This document shows, piece after piece, positions 52,601-59,613 of a DNA stretch of 64,000 nt. This DNA is from DATDAH01 sp963845425 (GTDB lineage: Bacteria > Actinomycetota > Acidimicrobiia > Acidimicrobiales > DATDAH01). Numbering within the stretch: the first letter of the stretch is position 1; each line of letters begins with the position of its first letter. The translations under genes and the position numbers were made by a program. The notes beneath the pieces were generated by a model that was given only the letters and a program-made list of their open reading frames with translations, made no database searches and was not told the DNA's origin. The DNA lies in contig CAWJSC010000005.1 in assembly GCA_963845425.1 (NCBI GenBank), positions 496,001 through 560,000 of the forward strand, written 5' to 3'.

Positions 52601-52671
52601 ACCGCCGACAGGTAGCGGCGGGGCCCCCAGTTGGCCTTCGGGGCGCGACCCGCCACGGACTTCTCAGGCAT
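49606..52671 (-). CDS. secreted multidomain metallophosphoesterase
   Basis: 1,021 aa from the ATG at 52671 (GGGAGG 6-7 nt upstream). Signal peptide (YLSAVLVLLIGAGVLAQVQPGAAA). Then a DNRLRE/CBM96-like domain (about 45-190, SYLRFNVTGVTGTVQ), three near-identical Big/cadherin-like repeats (about 190-493, each NAPPVAGDD...TPVTINVAGNDTDP...YTPTTGYTGPDNFTYQICDT), a second CBM96-like domain, a fourth repeat, and a C-terminal phosphoesterase (about 757-1021) with GAGDIADC, IGDSANPSG, PGDNDY, THHEPLF and GHRHNYERF. It is probably an extracellular or surface enzyme acting on phosphate esters. Confidence 0.88.
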   Translation of the reverse strand: MPEKSVAGRAPKANWGPRRYLSAVLVLLIGAGVLAQVQPGAAADDVIVSAAADARVLSASPTVNSGTVTRLDVDNPGEQSYLRFNVTGVTGTVQTATLRLFVRNSSSNAPSLYPTDNTWTETGITWNNKPPATGAAIANVAAATSGTWSEYNLTGHVTGNGTYNFVLLPDSTDGIQYDSREGTSPPQLVLNGGGPTNAPPVAGDDSATTPADTPVTINVAGNDTDPNGNLNPATATTTCTGCATPTNGALTNNANGTFTYTPTTGYTGPDNFTYQICDTDNACDTANVTINVTPVATNAPPVAGDDTATTPADTPVTINVAGNDTDPNGNLNPATATTTCTGCATPTNGALTNNTNGTFTYTPTTGYTGPDNFTYQICDTDNACDTANVTINVTPVATNAPPVAGDDSATTPADTPVTINVAGNDTDPNGNLNPATATTTCTGCATPTNGALTNNTNGTFTYTPTTGYTGPDNFTYQICDTDNACDTANVTINVNTVSTPQTLAAAADSRVLSASPTVNSGTLTRLDVDSPGEQSYLRFNVTGVTGTVQTATLRLFVRNSSSNAPSLYFTDNTWTETGITWNNKPPATGAAIANVAAATAGTWSEYDLTGDVTGNGTYNFVLLPDSTDGIEYDSREGTSPPQLVLNGGGGGPTNAPPVAGDDSATTPADTPVTINVAGNDTDPNGNLNPATATTTCTGCATPTNGALTNNTNGTFTYTPNTGYTGPDNFTYQICDTLNACDTANVTINVYAVGTGSEVFVGAGDIADCSRTSDDATANLLDNIPGTVFTIGDSANPSGSTADYTNCWRPTWGRHQGRVHPTPGDNDYNTSSTATPYFANFGAAAGPAPGGYYSYNLGAWHIIHLNSNCSRIGGCGASSPQGQWLQADLAANPRACILATHHEPLFSSKGGDSDMRALWTPLYAAGADVVLSGHRHNYERFAPQTPAGVVDPVRGIRQFVVGTGGSSLSSFSSSTAANSQVRNSSTHGVIKFTLHPTSYDWQFVPIAGQTFTDSGSTSCLPS
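51193..52095. repeat. three tandem 303-bp repeats coding for Ig-like domains
   Basis: Copies begin at 51193, 51496 and 51799 with a period of exactly 303 bp (101 codons) and differ at only a few positions by eye. A fourth copy (50428-about 50710) lies after the second CBM96-like domain. The CBM96-like coding segments (about 50720-51170 and 52100-52540) also match closely, so a block of about 1.37 kb is duplicated. Such identity points to recent duplication or ongoing gene conversion. Confidence 0.9.
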
Positions 52672-52697
52672 CGGATGCCCTCCCTTCCCTGCCTCCA

Positions 52698-52815
52698 CTA
52701 GTACCACAGCTTCGTCAGTGTCCACCCGTCGGGGACGTCGGTCCAGCCCCAGTACGCCGTCCGAACGCCGCCCGTGGGCAGGCGGACGCGGGTCGTGTTG
52801 ATCGGGGTCTCGCCG
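52698..52815 (-). pseudogene. orphan C-terminal coding remnant
   Basis: On the minus strand, right after the acyl-CoA ligase stop, a frame without start codon reads DGETPINTTRVRLPTGGV followed by YWGWTDVPDGWTLTKLWY and a TAG stop (52700-52698). Its composition (Trp, Tyr, hydrophobic alternation) is unlike noise in this genome and looks like the end of a real protein. There is no room for a start. It may be a remnant of a gene displaced by its neighbours; weak evidence. Confidence 0.35.
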
Positions 52816-54282
52816 TCAGAGCCGGTGCTTCTGGACCTTGCCGAGGGCGTTGCGGGGGAGGGACTCGACCCAGTGGTACTCCCGCGGGCACTTGAAGGCG
52901 GCCAGCTGTGACTCGGCCCAGACCTGGACGGCGGCGGTGTCGCCGGTGCCGACGACGTGGGCCGCGACCGTCTCGCCCCACTCGGTGGAGGGGACGCCGA
53001 CCACCGCGGCCTCGGTGACGGCCGGATGGGCGCAGAGGACGTCCTCCACCTCTCGGGGGTAGACGTTGTAGCCCCCGGTGATGATCAGCTCCTTGGCCCG
53101 GCCGAGGATGCGCAGGTAGCCGGCCTCGTCGTGGTCGCCCACGTCGCCGGTGCGGAACCAGTCGTCGGGGGTGAACGCCTCGGCGGTGGCGTCGGGGCGT
53201 CCCCAGTAGCCCCCGAAGACGTTCGGGCCCCGGACCTCGATCAGGCCGGAGCCCTCGGCCAGGCGCACCTCGACGCCCGGGAGGGGCAGGCCGACGGTCC
53301 CCGCCCGACGCTCCCCGTCGTAGGGGTTGGACACCAGCATGTTCGTCTCGGTCATGCCGTAGCGCTCGAGCACGGCCACCCCCGCGGCCTGGTGCAGTGC
53401 CTCGTGCAGTTCGGCGGGCAGGGCGGCCGAGCCCGACACGCAGAGCCGCAGCCGGGCCAGCTCGGCGGCCCGGGGGGAGGCCGCCAGGCGGTGGTACATG
53501 GTGGGGACGCCGAAGAACAGCGTCGCCTCGTGGGTCGTGGTGGCGTCCAGCACACCGTCGACGCTGAACCCCGGCAGGAGGACGCAGGAGGCCCCGGCCA
53601 GCAGCGTCCCGTGCAGGCCGTTGCAGAGACCGTGGGCGTGGAAGAGGGGGAGGGCCAGGACGAGGCGGTCCTCGGCGGTCCAGCGCCACGCCCGCTCGAG
53701 GGCCTCGCTGTTGGCCAACAGGTTCCCGTGGGTGAGGGCGGCGCCCTTGGGGGCGCCGGTGGTCCCCGAGGTGTAGCCGAGGTGGGCGAGGTCGTCGGGC
53801 CCCACCGTGTCGAGCGACGGCGGGGGAGCGTCGGGCCGGTCGACATCGGGGCCGACCACCACCACGTCGGGGCCGCCCGCGTCCCGGACCCACCGGGCCC
53901 GGTCGGCGTCGTCGACCACGGCGCCCCGCACCCCGGCGTCGTGCACGACGTGGGCCACCTCCCGCTCGGTGTAGGCGGTGTTGGTCGGGACCACGACGAG
54001 GCCCGCCCGGTAGGCGGCCACGTGGGCCACCACCAGGTCGACCGAGGTCGCCGTGCTGAACAGCACCCGGTCACCCGGCACCAGCCCGGCCCCGGCGAAC
54101 CGCCCGGCCACCCGCCGGGTCCGCTCCTCCAGTTCGCCCGCAGTCACCCAGGCGCCACCGCCCTCGGCCACGATCGGGGCGTCCGGCGCCGCCGCCCACT
54201 GCTCCACCCACGCTGCAGGCAGGCTCCGCCGGGCCAACGGCTGGTACGCCGCCGGGTCCTCCCCCGCCCGGAAGTGGCTCAC
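52816..54282 (-). CDS. acyl-CoA synthetase, malonyl-CoA ligase (MatB)-like
   Basis: 488 aa AMP-forming ligase. P-loop-like GYTSGTTGAPKGAALTHGN (about residue 175), FGVPTMYHRLA, ERYGMTETNMLVSNPYDGERR (A5), GTVGLPLPGVEVRL, WFRTGDVG (A7), GRAKELIITGGYNVYPREVE (A8) and the catalytic lysine in NALGKVQK (A10) are present. The short length and YGMTETNMLVSNPYDG resemble MatB malonyl/methylmalonyl-CoA synthetases, but other short or medium chain acids are possible. Start is GTG. The next gene upstream is a sulfatase, separated by a palindrome. Confidence 0.85.
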   Translation of the reverse strand: MSHFRAGEDPAAYQPLARRSLPAAWVEQWAAAPDAPIVAEGGGAWVTAGELEERTRRVAGRFAGAGLVPGDRVLFSTATSVDLVVAHVAAYRAGLVVVPTNTAYTEREVAHVVHDAGVRGAVVDDADRARWVRDAGGPDVVVVGPDVDRPDAPPPSLDTVGPDDLAHLGYTSGTTGAPKGAALTHGNLLANSEALERAWRWTAEDRLVLALPLFHAHGLCNGLHGTLLAGASCVLLPGFSVDGVLDATTTHEATLFFGVPTMYHRLAASPRAAELARLRLCVSGSAALPAELHEALHQAAGVAVLERYGMTETNMLVSNPYDGERRAGTVGLPLPGVEVRLAEGSGLIEVRGPNVFGGYWGRPDATAEAFTPDDWFRTGDVGDHDEAGYLRILGRAKELIITGGYNVYPREVEDVLCAHPAVTEAAVVGVPSTEWGETVAAHVVGTGDTAAVQVWAESQLAAFKCPREYHWVESLPRNALGKVQKHRL

Positions 54283-54298
54283 CCCGTCCGCCCCCTCG

Positions 54299-54346
54299 TT
54301 CTGGCCGGTGATTTCACGCCTATAGGGGTGAAATCACCGGCCAGAA
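54299..54346. repeat. perfect 19-bp palindrome with TTCTGG...CCAGAA ends
   Basis: TTCTGGCCGGTGATTTCAC (54299-54317) and GTGAAATCACCGGCCAGAA (54328-54346) pair perfectly around GCCTATAGGG, which itself contains CCTATAGG. Outer ends are shared with the TTCTGGCGCC family, the interior is different. It lies between the sulfatase stop and the acyl-CoA ligase start on the minus strand. Confidence 0.85.
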
Positions 54347-54364
54347 CGGTTGGGGAGGGGTCGG

Positions 54365-56440
54365 TCATGGGAGGTCGAGGGGGTGGAGGGGGCCGGTGGG
54401 GGACTCGAGGACGAAGAGGTCGATGTCGTGGCCCTCGGCGCCGACGACGTCCTGGTCCAGCAGGATGCTGAACGCGGTGTCGGTGTCGAGCATCGGGAAC
54501 AGGCGGGAGAAGCCCTGGACCACCCCGTCCACCGCGGCCACCACCCAGGCCTCGTCGGGGTCCACCCCGTCGAGGTCGACCTGGCCGCCGAGATAGGCGG
54601 GCTGGGCGCCGTCGCCGCCCTCCCGGACGGCGTCGAGCTGATCCAGCTCGGCTGACCCGCCGTCCTCGCCGACGTCGAGGTCGGCCACACGCGTGCCGTA
54701 GAGCTGACCGGGCGGGTACCGGCGGTAGAAGTCCCCGATGGGGTCCCGGACGTCGACGGTGGGCCAGAGGTCCTCCAGCAGGCGCCGGTAGTTGGTGGCC
54801 GTGTCGATGTTGAGCAGGGCGTCGGGCTCGGGCTGGAAGGGGTTCTCCAGCCGCTGGTAGCGCTTGGTGCCCGACGTGTCCGGGTCGGCCACCGCCGAGG
54901 CGCCGTCCACGTCGTACGGCAGCTCGATGCCGAGCAGGTCGGCCATCGTGGGCAGGAGGTCGGTGGCCTCCACGTCGGTGTCGTCGATCCCGTGCGCCAG
55001 GGCCGGGTCCCGGACGAACAGCGGCGTCCACATGACCTCGTGGGCGTTGGCGCTGGTCAGGGCCCGACCCGGCTGGTCGACTTGGAACGACCCGCCGTGG
55101 TCGGACACCACCACGACCAGGGCGTCCTCCCACAGCCCGCTCTCCTGCAGGCGCTCGATGGTCTGGCCGACCAGGGCGTCGGTGTACTGGGCCTGCAGCT
55201 CGAGGCGGAGGCGGGTCAGATCGGCCGGCCAGGCATCGGTCCAGGTGCCGCTGATCTCGCCCTCGGGGTCACCCTCGGGGGACTCGTACTCGGTGCCGTC
55301 GGGGAAGAAGCGCCAGGGCCCGTGGGGCAGGATCAGGTGGACGAAGTGCAGCGTCGGCTCTTCGGCGGGGACCAGTCCGTCGAGGAACGCGGTGAAGCGG
55401 GCGGGCTGGCTGGCCACCTCGCCCCGGGCCTCCTCGTCCATCTCCTCGGGCGCATCGACCGAGATGATCTCCTCGGCGAAGGCGTCGACCTGCACCTCGG
55501 GCTCGGCGTTCAGCGAGATGAGCTGGCGCAGGACCTCGCCGGTGTCGTCCAGCAACCCGCCCAGGCCCTCGCCCTGGATCGGCGTGCGCTGGGTGACCGT
55601 CCGCGACTCGTTGTCGCAGACGTCGGGCGGGCACAGCTGGGTCACCGACTCCTGGACGGCCATCTCGTAGCTCCCGCCGAGGAGCGTGAAGAGGTTGTCG
55701 GGCCAGTCGGTGTAGAGCGGCGCCCGGCCCCGGGTGGGCAGGGTCCCCGACAGGAGCGACGGCACGGCCTGGACCGTGCCGGCGTTGTGGGTCGTGTAGT
55801 TCCGGAACCAGGTGGACTGCTCGGCCAGCCGGGCGAAGGCGGGGAACTGCTCGGCGTCGATGCCGCCGTCGGCGCCGAGCAGGGTGGCGGTGGGGAACTC
55901 GTCCAGGACCATCATCACGACGGGCCTCGTACTGTCGACCGCCTCGACCACGTCGGCCTCGCCCCCGGTGACCAGCCCCGACACCGACGACGAGAAGCAG
56001 AAGAGGCCCACGGCCAGGAGGGACAGGGGGGCGAGGTAGAGCAGGAACAGGCGGACCTGGCTGACCCGCAGGTACAGCAGGGCGGCGCCGCTGCCGGCGG
56101 CCACGGCCACGACGAGGGCCGGCCCACCCCGGGCCAGGTCGGCCAGGCGCACGGCCACCAGCACGGCGATCCCCGCCAACGCCCCGACCGTCGCCACGTG
56201 CACCCCGAGGCGGACCGGCGGCCCGAACACCGTCGTGGCGAAGCCGCCCAGCCAGAGGACGGCGGCGGGGACGAGGGCGACGGCGAGCGCGAAGACGACG
56301 ATCTGGCCGCCCTCCACCCCCCGGAAGACGAAGGTCTCGGGGCTCGACCCGAGGACGTCGAGCACGGGTTGGGTGATCGCCAGCCCGGTCAGGGCGAGCA
56401 GCTCCGCGCCGCGGCGCAGTTCGACGTTCCCCCCGGTCAC
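54365..56440 (-). CDS. membrane-anchored sulfatase / alkaline phosphatase superfamily protein
   Basis: 691 aa. Five or so hydrophobic segments occupy the first 170 residues (LLALTGLAITQPVL, IVVFALAVALVPAAVLWL, LGVHVATVGALAGIAVLVAV, ALVVAVAAGSGAALLYL, LFLLYLAPLSLLAVGLFCF). A sulfatase-like domain follows: VVMMVLDEFPTATLLG (metal-binding aspartate), THNAGTVQAVPSLLSG (nucleophile region), LHFVHLILPHGPWRF, and VVVVSDHGGSF with the DHG metal ligands. The layout recalls lipoteichoic-acid-synthase-like phosphotransferases. A Cys/Ser formylglycine motif is not evident, so a phospho- rather than sulfo-substrate is possible. Confidence 0.8.
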   Translation of the reverse strand: MTGGNVELRRGAELLALTGLAITQPVLDVLGSSPETFVFRGVEGGQIVVFALAVALVPAAVLWLGGFATTVFGPPVRLGVHVATVGALAGIAVLVAVRLADLARGGPALVVAVAAGSGAALLYLRVSQVRLFLLYLAPLSLLAVGLFCFSSSVSGLVTGGEADVVEAVDSTRPVVMMVLDEFPTATLLGADGGIDAEQFPAFARLAEQSTWFRNYTTHNAGTVQAVPSLLSGTLPTRGRAPLYTDWPDNLFTLLGGSYEMAVQESVTQLCPPDVCDNESRTVTQRTPIQGEGLGGLLDDTGEVLRQLISLNAEPEVQVDAFAEEIISVDAPEEMDEEARGEVASQPARFTAFLDGLVPAEEPTLHFVHLILPHGPWRFFPDGTEYESPEGDPEGEISGTWTDAWPADLTRLRLELQAQYTDALVGQTIERLQESGLWEDALVVVVSDHGGSFQVDQPGRALTSANAHEVMWTPLFVRDPALAHGIDDTDVEATDLLPTMADLLGIELPYDVDGASAVADPDTSGTKRYQRLENPFQPEPDALLNIDTATNYRRLLEDLWPTVDVRDPIGDFYRRYPPGQLYGTRVADLDVGEDGGSAELDQLDAVREGGDGAQPAYLGGQVDLDGVDPDEAWVVAAVDGVVQGFSRLFPMLDTDTAFSILLDQDVVGAEGHDIDLFVLESPTGPLHPLDLP

Positions 56441-56471
56441 GGCCCCGATCGTGACAGGTCGGCCGCGCCGG

Positions 56472-58076
56472 TCAGGGGTCGGCGGCCTCGAGGAGGCGGC
56501 GGGCGATGACCTTCAGGCAGAGGGTCTCGTCCGCGCCCTCGAAGATCGACAGCACCCGGGCGTCCACGAAGTAGCGGCTGACGGGGTACTCCTCGGCGTA
56601 GCCGAAGCCACCGTGGATCTGCATGGCCTCGCGGGTGACCCACTCGGCGGCCTTGCAGACGTAGGCCTTGATCATGGACGCCTCGAGGGCGCCTTCGCCC
56701 TTGGCCATCATCCGGGCCACCCCGTAGCTGAACTGGCGGGCGGCCTGGATGGTGAAGGCCATCCGGCCGAGCTTGACCCGGGTGAGCTGGTAGTCGGCGA
56801 TGGGGTGGCCGAACACCACCCGGTCCTCGGCGTACTGGCGGGCCTCCTCGTAGGCGGCCTGCATGATGCCGACCGCCCGGGCCGCGGTCTGGAGGCGGCC
56901 GTTCTCGAAGCCCTCCATCTGGAAGTAGAAGCCGCGGCCCAGCCCCTCCTCGCCGCCCACCTGGTTCTCGGCGGCCACGAACCAGTCGTTCAGGGCGATC
57001 TCATAGGAGTGCATGCCCCGGTAGCCGATGGTGTCGATCGGCCGGCCCTCCATCTTCCCGCCGCCGGGTGCGCCCCCGTGGTCGCCGGGCGCCTGGCTCA
57101 GCTCGAAGCCGTGCCCCTCGCCCCGCGGCTTGGGGACCACGAACATGGACAGGCCGCGGTGGGTCTTGGACCGGTCGGGGTCGGTGCGGGCCAGCAGCAT
57201 CAGGGCGTCGGCCCGGGCGCCGAAGGTGCACCAGGTCTTCACGCCGTTGATCAGCCAGCCACCGTCGGTCGGCGTGGCGGTGACCTTGATGCCGGCCACG
57301 TCGGAGCCGAAGTCGGGCTCGGTGACGGCGACGGCGGCCATGACCTCACCGGAGGCCAGCTTGGGCAGCCACGCGTGCTTCTGCTCCTCGGTCCCGCCCT
57401 TCACCAGCGCCCGGGAGAGGATCTCGGGCCGGGTGATGAGCGAGCCGCCGCAGCCCAACGAGCCGCGGGCCAGCTCCTCGGTGGCCACGACCATGGCCAG
57501 GTAGTCGCTCTCGCCGCCGGCGGCGAAGCCGCCGTACTCCTCGGGGACCGACAGGCCGAAGCCGCCGAGCTCGGCCATGCCCTGGATGATCTCCTCGGGG
57601 ATGTCGCCGTTGGCGCGGTGGACGTGCTCGGCGACGGGGCGGATCTTGTCCTCGGCGAAGCGCCGGAAGGTGTCCCTGACCAGCTCGAACTCGTCGTCGA
57701 GGTGGAGGGGCCCGGGGGTGGCGGCCAGCGAGGCGAGGAAGCCCGGCTCCCGGTGGGCGGCCACGAAGTCCCGGGTGGCGTCCAGCACGCCCGGCGCGAC
57801 GCCCCACTCGGCTTCCCGGCCGTAGAGCTTGCCGGTGAGGTCGGCCACGGCGTCGGCGATGTAGGCGCAGGTCAGCGCCGCCTCGGTCTCGCCCTTGCCG
57901 CCGTAGTCCAGGACGGCCCGGCCGGTCTCGACCCCGGCCGCGGCGTGGGCCAGGTCGTAGGCGATGACCTGGTTGGCGTCCACCCCGCCCTCGGCGGCCA
58001 GCTTGGCGACGGCCCGGTCGACCACGCCGCCGGCGAGGTCGATGGCGGACGCGGCGGCGGTCAGGTCTCCGGTCAT
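56472..58076 (-). CDS. acyl-CoA dehydrogenase with N-terminal extension
   Basis: 534 aa from the ATG at 58076. About 160 residues of helical N-terminal sequence precede the usual fold. ACAD motifs: AELGGFGLSVPEEYGGFA, AVAVTEPDFGSDVAGIKVTA (FAD/substrate loop), WLINGVKTWCTFGARAD, and the C-terminal AMQIHGGFGYAEEYPVSRYFVDARVLSIFEGADE. It oxidises an acyl-CoA, passing electrons to ETF. Divergent from a MaoC hydratase, suggesting a common pathway with the acyl-CoA ligase upstream. Confidence 0.92.
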   Translation of the reverse strand: MTGDLTAAASAIDLAGGVVDRAVAKLAAEGGVDANQVIAYDLAHAAAGVETGRAVLDYGGKGETEAALTCAYIADAVADLTGKLYGREAEWGVAPGVLDATRDFVAAHREPGFLASLAATPGPLHLDDEFELVRDTFRRFAEDKIRPVAEHVHRANGDIPEEIIQGMAELGGFGLSVPEEYGGFAAGGESDYLAMVVATEELARGSLGCGGSLITRPEILSRALVKGGTEEQKHAWLPKLASGEVMAAVAVTEPDFGSDVAGIKVTATPTDGGWLINGVKTWCTFGARADALMLLARTDPDRSKTHRGLSMFVVPKPRGEGHGFELSQAPGDHGGAPGGGKMEGRPIDTIGYRGMHSYEIALNDWFVAAENQVGGEEGLGRGFYFQMEGFENGRLQTAARAVGIMQAAYEEARQYAEDRVVFGHPIADYQLTRVKLGRMAFTIQAARQFSYGVARMMAKGEGALEASMIKAYVCKAAEWVTREAMQIHGGFGYAEEYPVSRYFVDARVLSIFEGADETLCLKVIARRLLEAADP

Positions 58077-58181
58077 TGTCCGCCCCGCTCGTGACGACGC
58101 GGTCTCCGGGCCGCTCGGGCCTTCGCTTCGCTCATGGGCCGAAACGGTACCGAGGCCGCCCCGCGCCGTACCATCCGGGCC

Positions 58182-58697
58182 GTGACGACCCACGACCGAC
58201 CCTTCGGCCGCTACCTCGAGGACTTCGAGGTCGGTGACATCTACCAGCACTGGCCCGGCAAGACCATCACCGAGTACGACGACCACCTGTTCTGCATGAT
58301 CACCATGAACCACCACCCGTTGCACACCAACGCGTGGTTCGCCGAGCACGAGACCGTGCACGGCAAGAACGTGGTGGTCGGCAACCTCGTGTACTCCCTG
58401 GTGCTGGGCATGAGCGTCCCGGACGTCTCCGGCGCCGCCATCGCCAACCTCGCCGTCGAGCAGCTGACCCACAAGAAGCCCACCTTCCACGGCGACACCA
58501 TCTACGCCGAGACCCGGGTGCTCGGCGTGCGCGAGTCGGCGTCCAAGCCCGATCGGGGCGTGGTCACCGTGGAGACCAAGGGCCTCAACCAGCACGGCGA
58601 CGAGGTCTGCTACTTCAAGCGCCAGGTCATGGTCTGGAAGCAGGCGGCCGGCCCCGCGCGCCGCCGCCCCTACGACGAAGCCGCGATCTGGGAGTGA
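58182..58697 (+). CDS. MaoC-like acyl-CoA hydratase
   Basis: 171 aa from GTG 58182; -10 TACCAT (58169-58174) is 7 nt upstream, so leaderless. Hot-dog fold with FGRYLEDFEVGDIYQHWPGKTITEYDDHLFCMITMNHHPLHTN, where the D...NxxxxH hydratase dyad is visible in NHHPLHTN, and VVGNLVYSLVLGMS. It resembles the MaoC proteins related to mesaconyl-CoA hydratase. It should hydrate an enoyl-CoA made by the divergent dehydrogenase, although this link is inferred. Confidence 0.9.
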   Translation: MTTHDRPFGRYLEDFEVGDIYQHWPGKTITEYDDHLFCMITMNHHPLHTNAWFAEHETVHGKNVVVGNLVYSLVLGMSVPDVSGAAIANLAVEQLTHKKPTFHGDTIYAETRVLGVRESASKPDRGVVTVETKGLNQHGDEVCYFKRQVMVWKQAAGPARRRPYDEAAIWE

Positions 58698-58831
58698 GGC
58701 TGCGGAGCAGACTCGGCGGGCCGGGCAGGCCCGCACGGCGATGAGCCGTCAGGCGAAGAGCGACAGCACGAAGGCTGCGGAGCAGACTCGGCGGGCCGGG
58801 CAGGCCGGCCCGGCGATGAGCCGGCCGGCGA
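58697..58831 (+). repeat. 75-bp-spaced direct repeat over the methyltransferase start
   Basis: About 59 bp at 58697-58755 (AGGCTGCGGAGCAGACTCGG onward) recur at 58772-58830 with only four or so changes. Each copy ends with an ATG-AGC-CG start region (58741 and 58816). The offset of 75 bp keeps the frame. Confidence 0.88.
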
Positions 58832-59613
58832 GGCGCATCCACGAGGCCGCCGCCACCGGGTTCGAGCGAGGGGCGGACGACTATGTCGCCGCCCGACCGG
58901 GGTATCCGAGAGGGGCGATGGACCTCCTGGCGGCCGAGCTCGGCCTCGGGCCCGGTGCCGATGTCCTGGACCTGGCGGCGGGCACGGGCAAGCTGACCGT
59001 CGACCTGGTCGCCCGCGGCGCCCGGGTGGTCGCCGTTGAGCCGGTCGTCGCCATGCGGGAGCGACTCGTGCGCGACGTGCCGGGGATCGAGGCCCGGGAC
59101 GGCACGGCCGAGGCCCTGCCGCTGGACGACGCGTCGGTCGACCTGGTCACCGTGGCGCAGGCCTTCCACTGGTTCGACGCCCCGGCCGCCCTCGCGGAGA
59201 TCCGCCGCGTCCTGCGGCCCGGTGGCGGCCTGGCCATGATCTGGAACGTCCGGGACGAGACCGTCGGGTGGGTCCGCGCGCTGGGCGAGATCAAGGACGA
59301 GACCGAGGGGGGCCCGCCCTACGACCTGCACCAGCAGGTCGACTGGGAGGCCCACGTGGTGGCCGACGGGGGCTACGGGCCCTACACCGAGGACTGGTTC
59401 CCGAACTGGCAGGACGCGACCGTCGAGACCGTCGTCGGCCGCACGGCGTCGACCAGCTGGATCTCCGCCCTGCCCGACGCCCGCCGCGAGGCGGTCCTCC
59501 ACCGGGTCCGGGACCTGCTGGCCCGGCACCCGGCCACCCGGGGTCGGGCCCACTTCCCATTCCCCCACGCCACGGTGGTGGGCTGGTGCCGACGGACGGA
59601 GGCAAGCGCCTGA
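58741..59613 (+). CDS. class I SAM-dependent methyltransferase
   Basis: 290 aa from 58741 or 265 aa from the duplicated ATG at 58816; the second gives the more usual N-terminus (MSRPARRIHEAAATGFERGADDY). SAM-binding motif I is VLDLAAGTGKLTVDL, then VVAVEPVVAMRERL, DGTAEALPLDDASVDLVTVAQAFHWFD and RVLRPGGGLAMIWNVRD. This is the methyltransferase type 11 pattern; acceptor unknown. The start region is doubled by a 75-bp direct repeat. The stop overlaps the next gene (CTGA). Confidence 0.9.
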   Translation: MSRQAKSDSTKAAEQTRRAGQAGPAMSRPARRIHEAAATGFERGADDYVAARPGYPRGAMDLLAAELGLGPGADVLDLAAGTGKLTVDLVARGARVVAVEPVVAMRERLVRDVPGIEARDGTAEALPLDDASVDLVTVAQAFHWFDAPAALAEIRRVLRPGGGLAMIWNVRDETVGWVRALGEIKDETEGGPPYDLHQQVDWEAHVVADGGYGPYTEDWFPNWQDATVETVVGRTASTSWISALPDARREAVLHRVRDLLARHPATRGRAHFPFPHATVVGWCRRTEASA

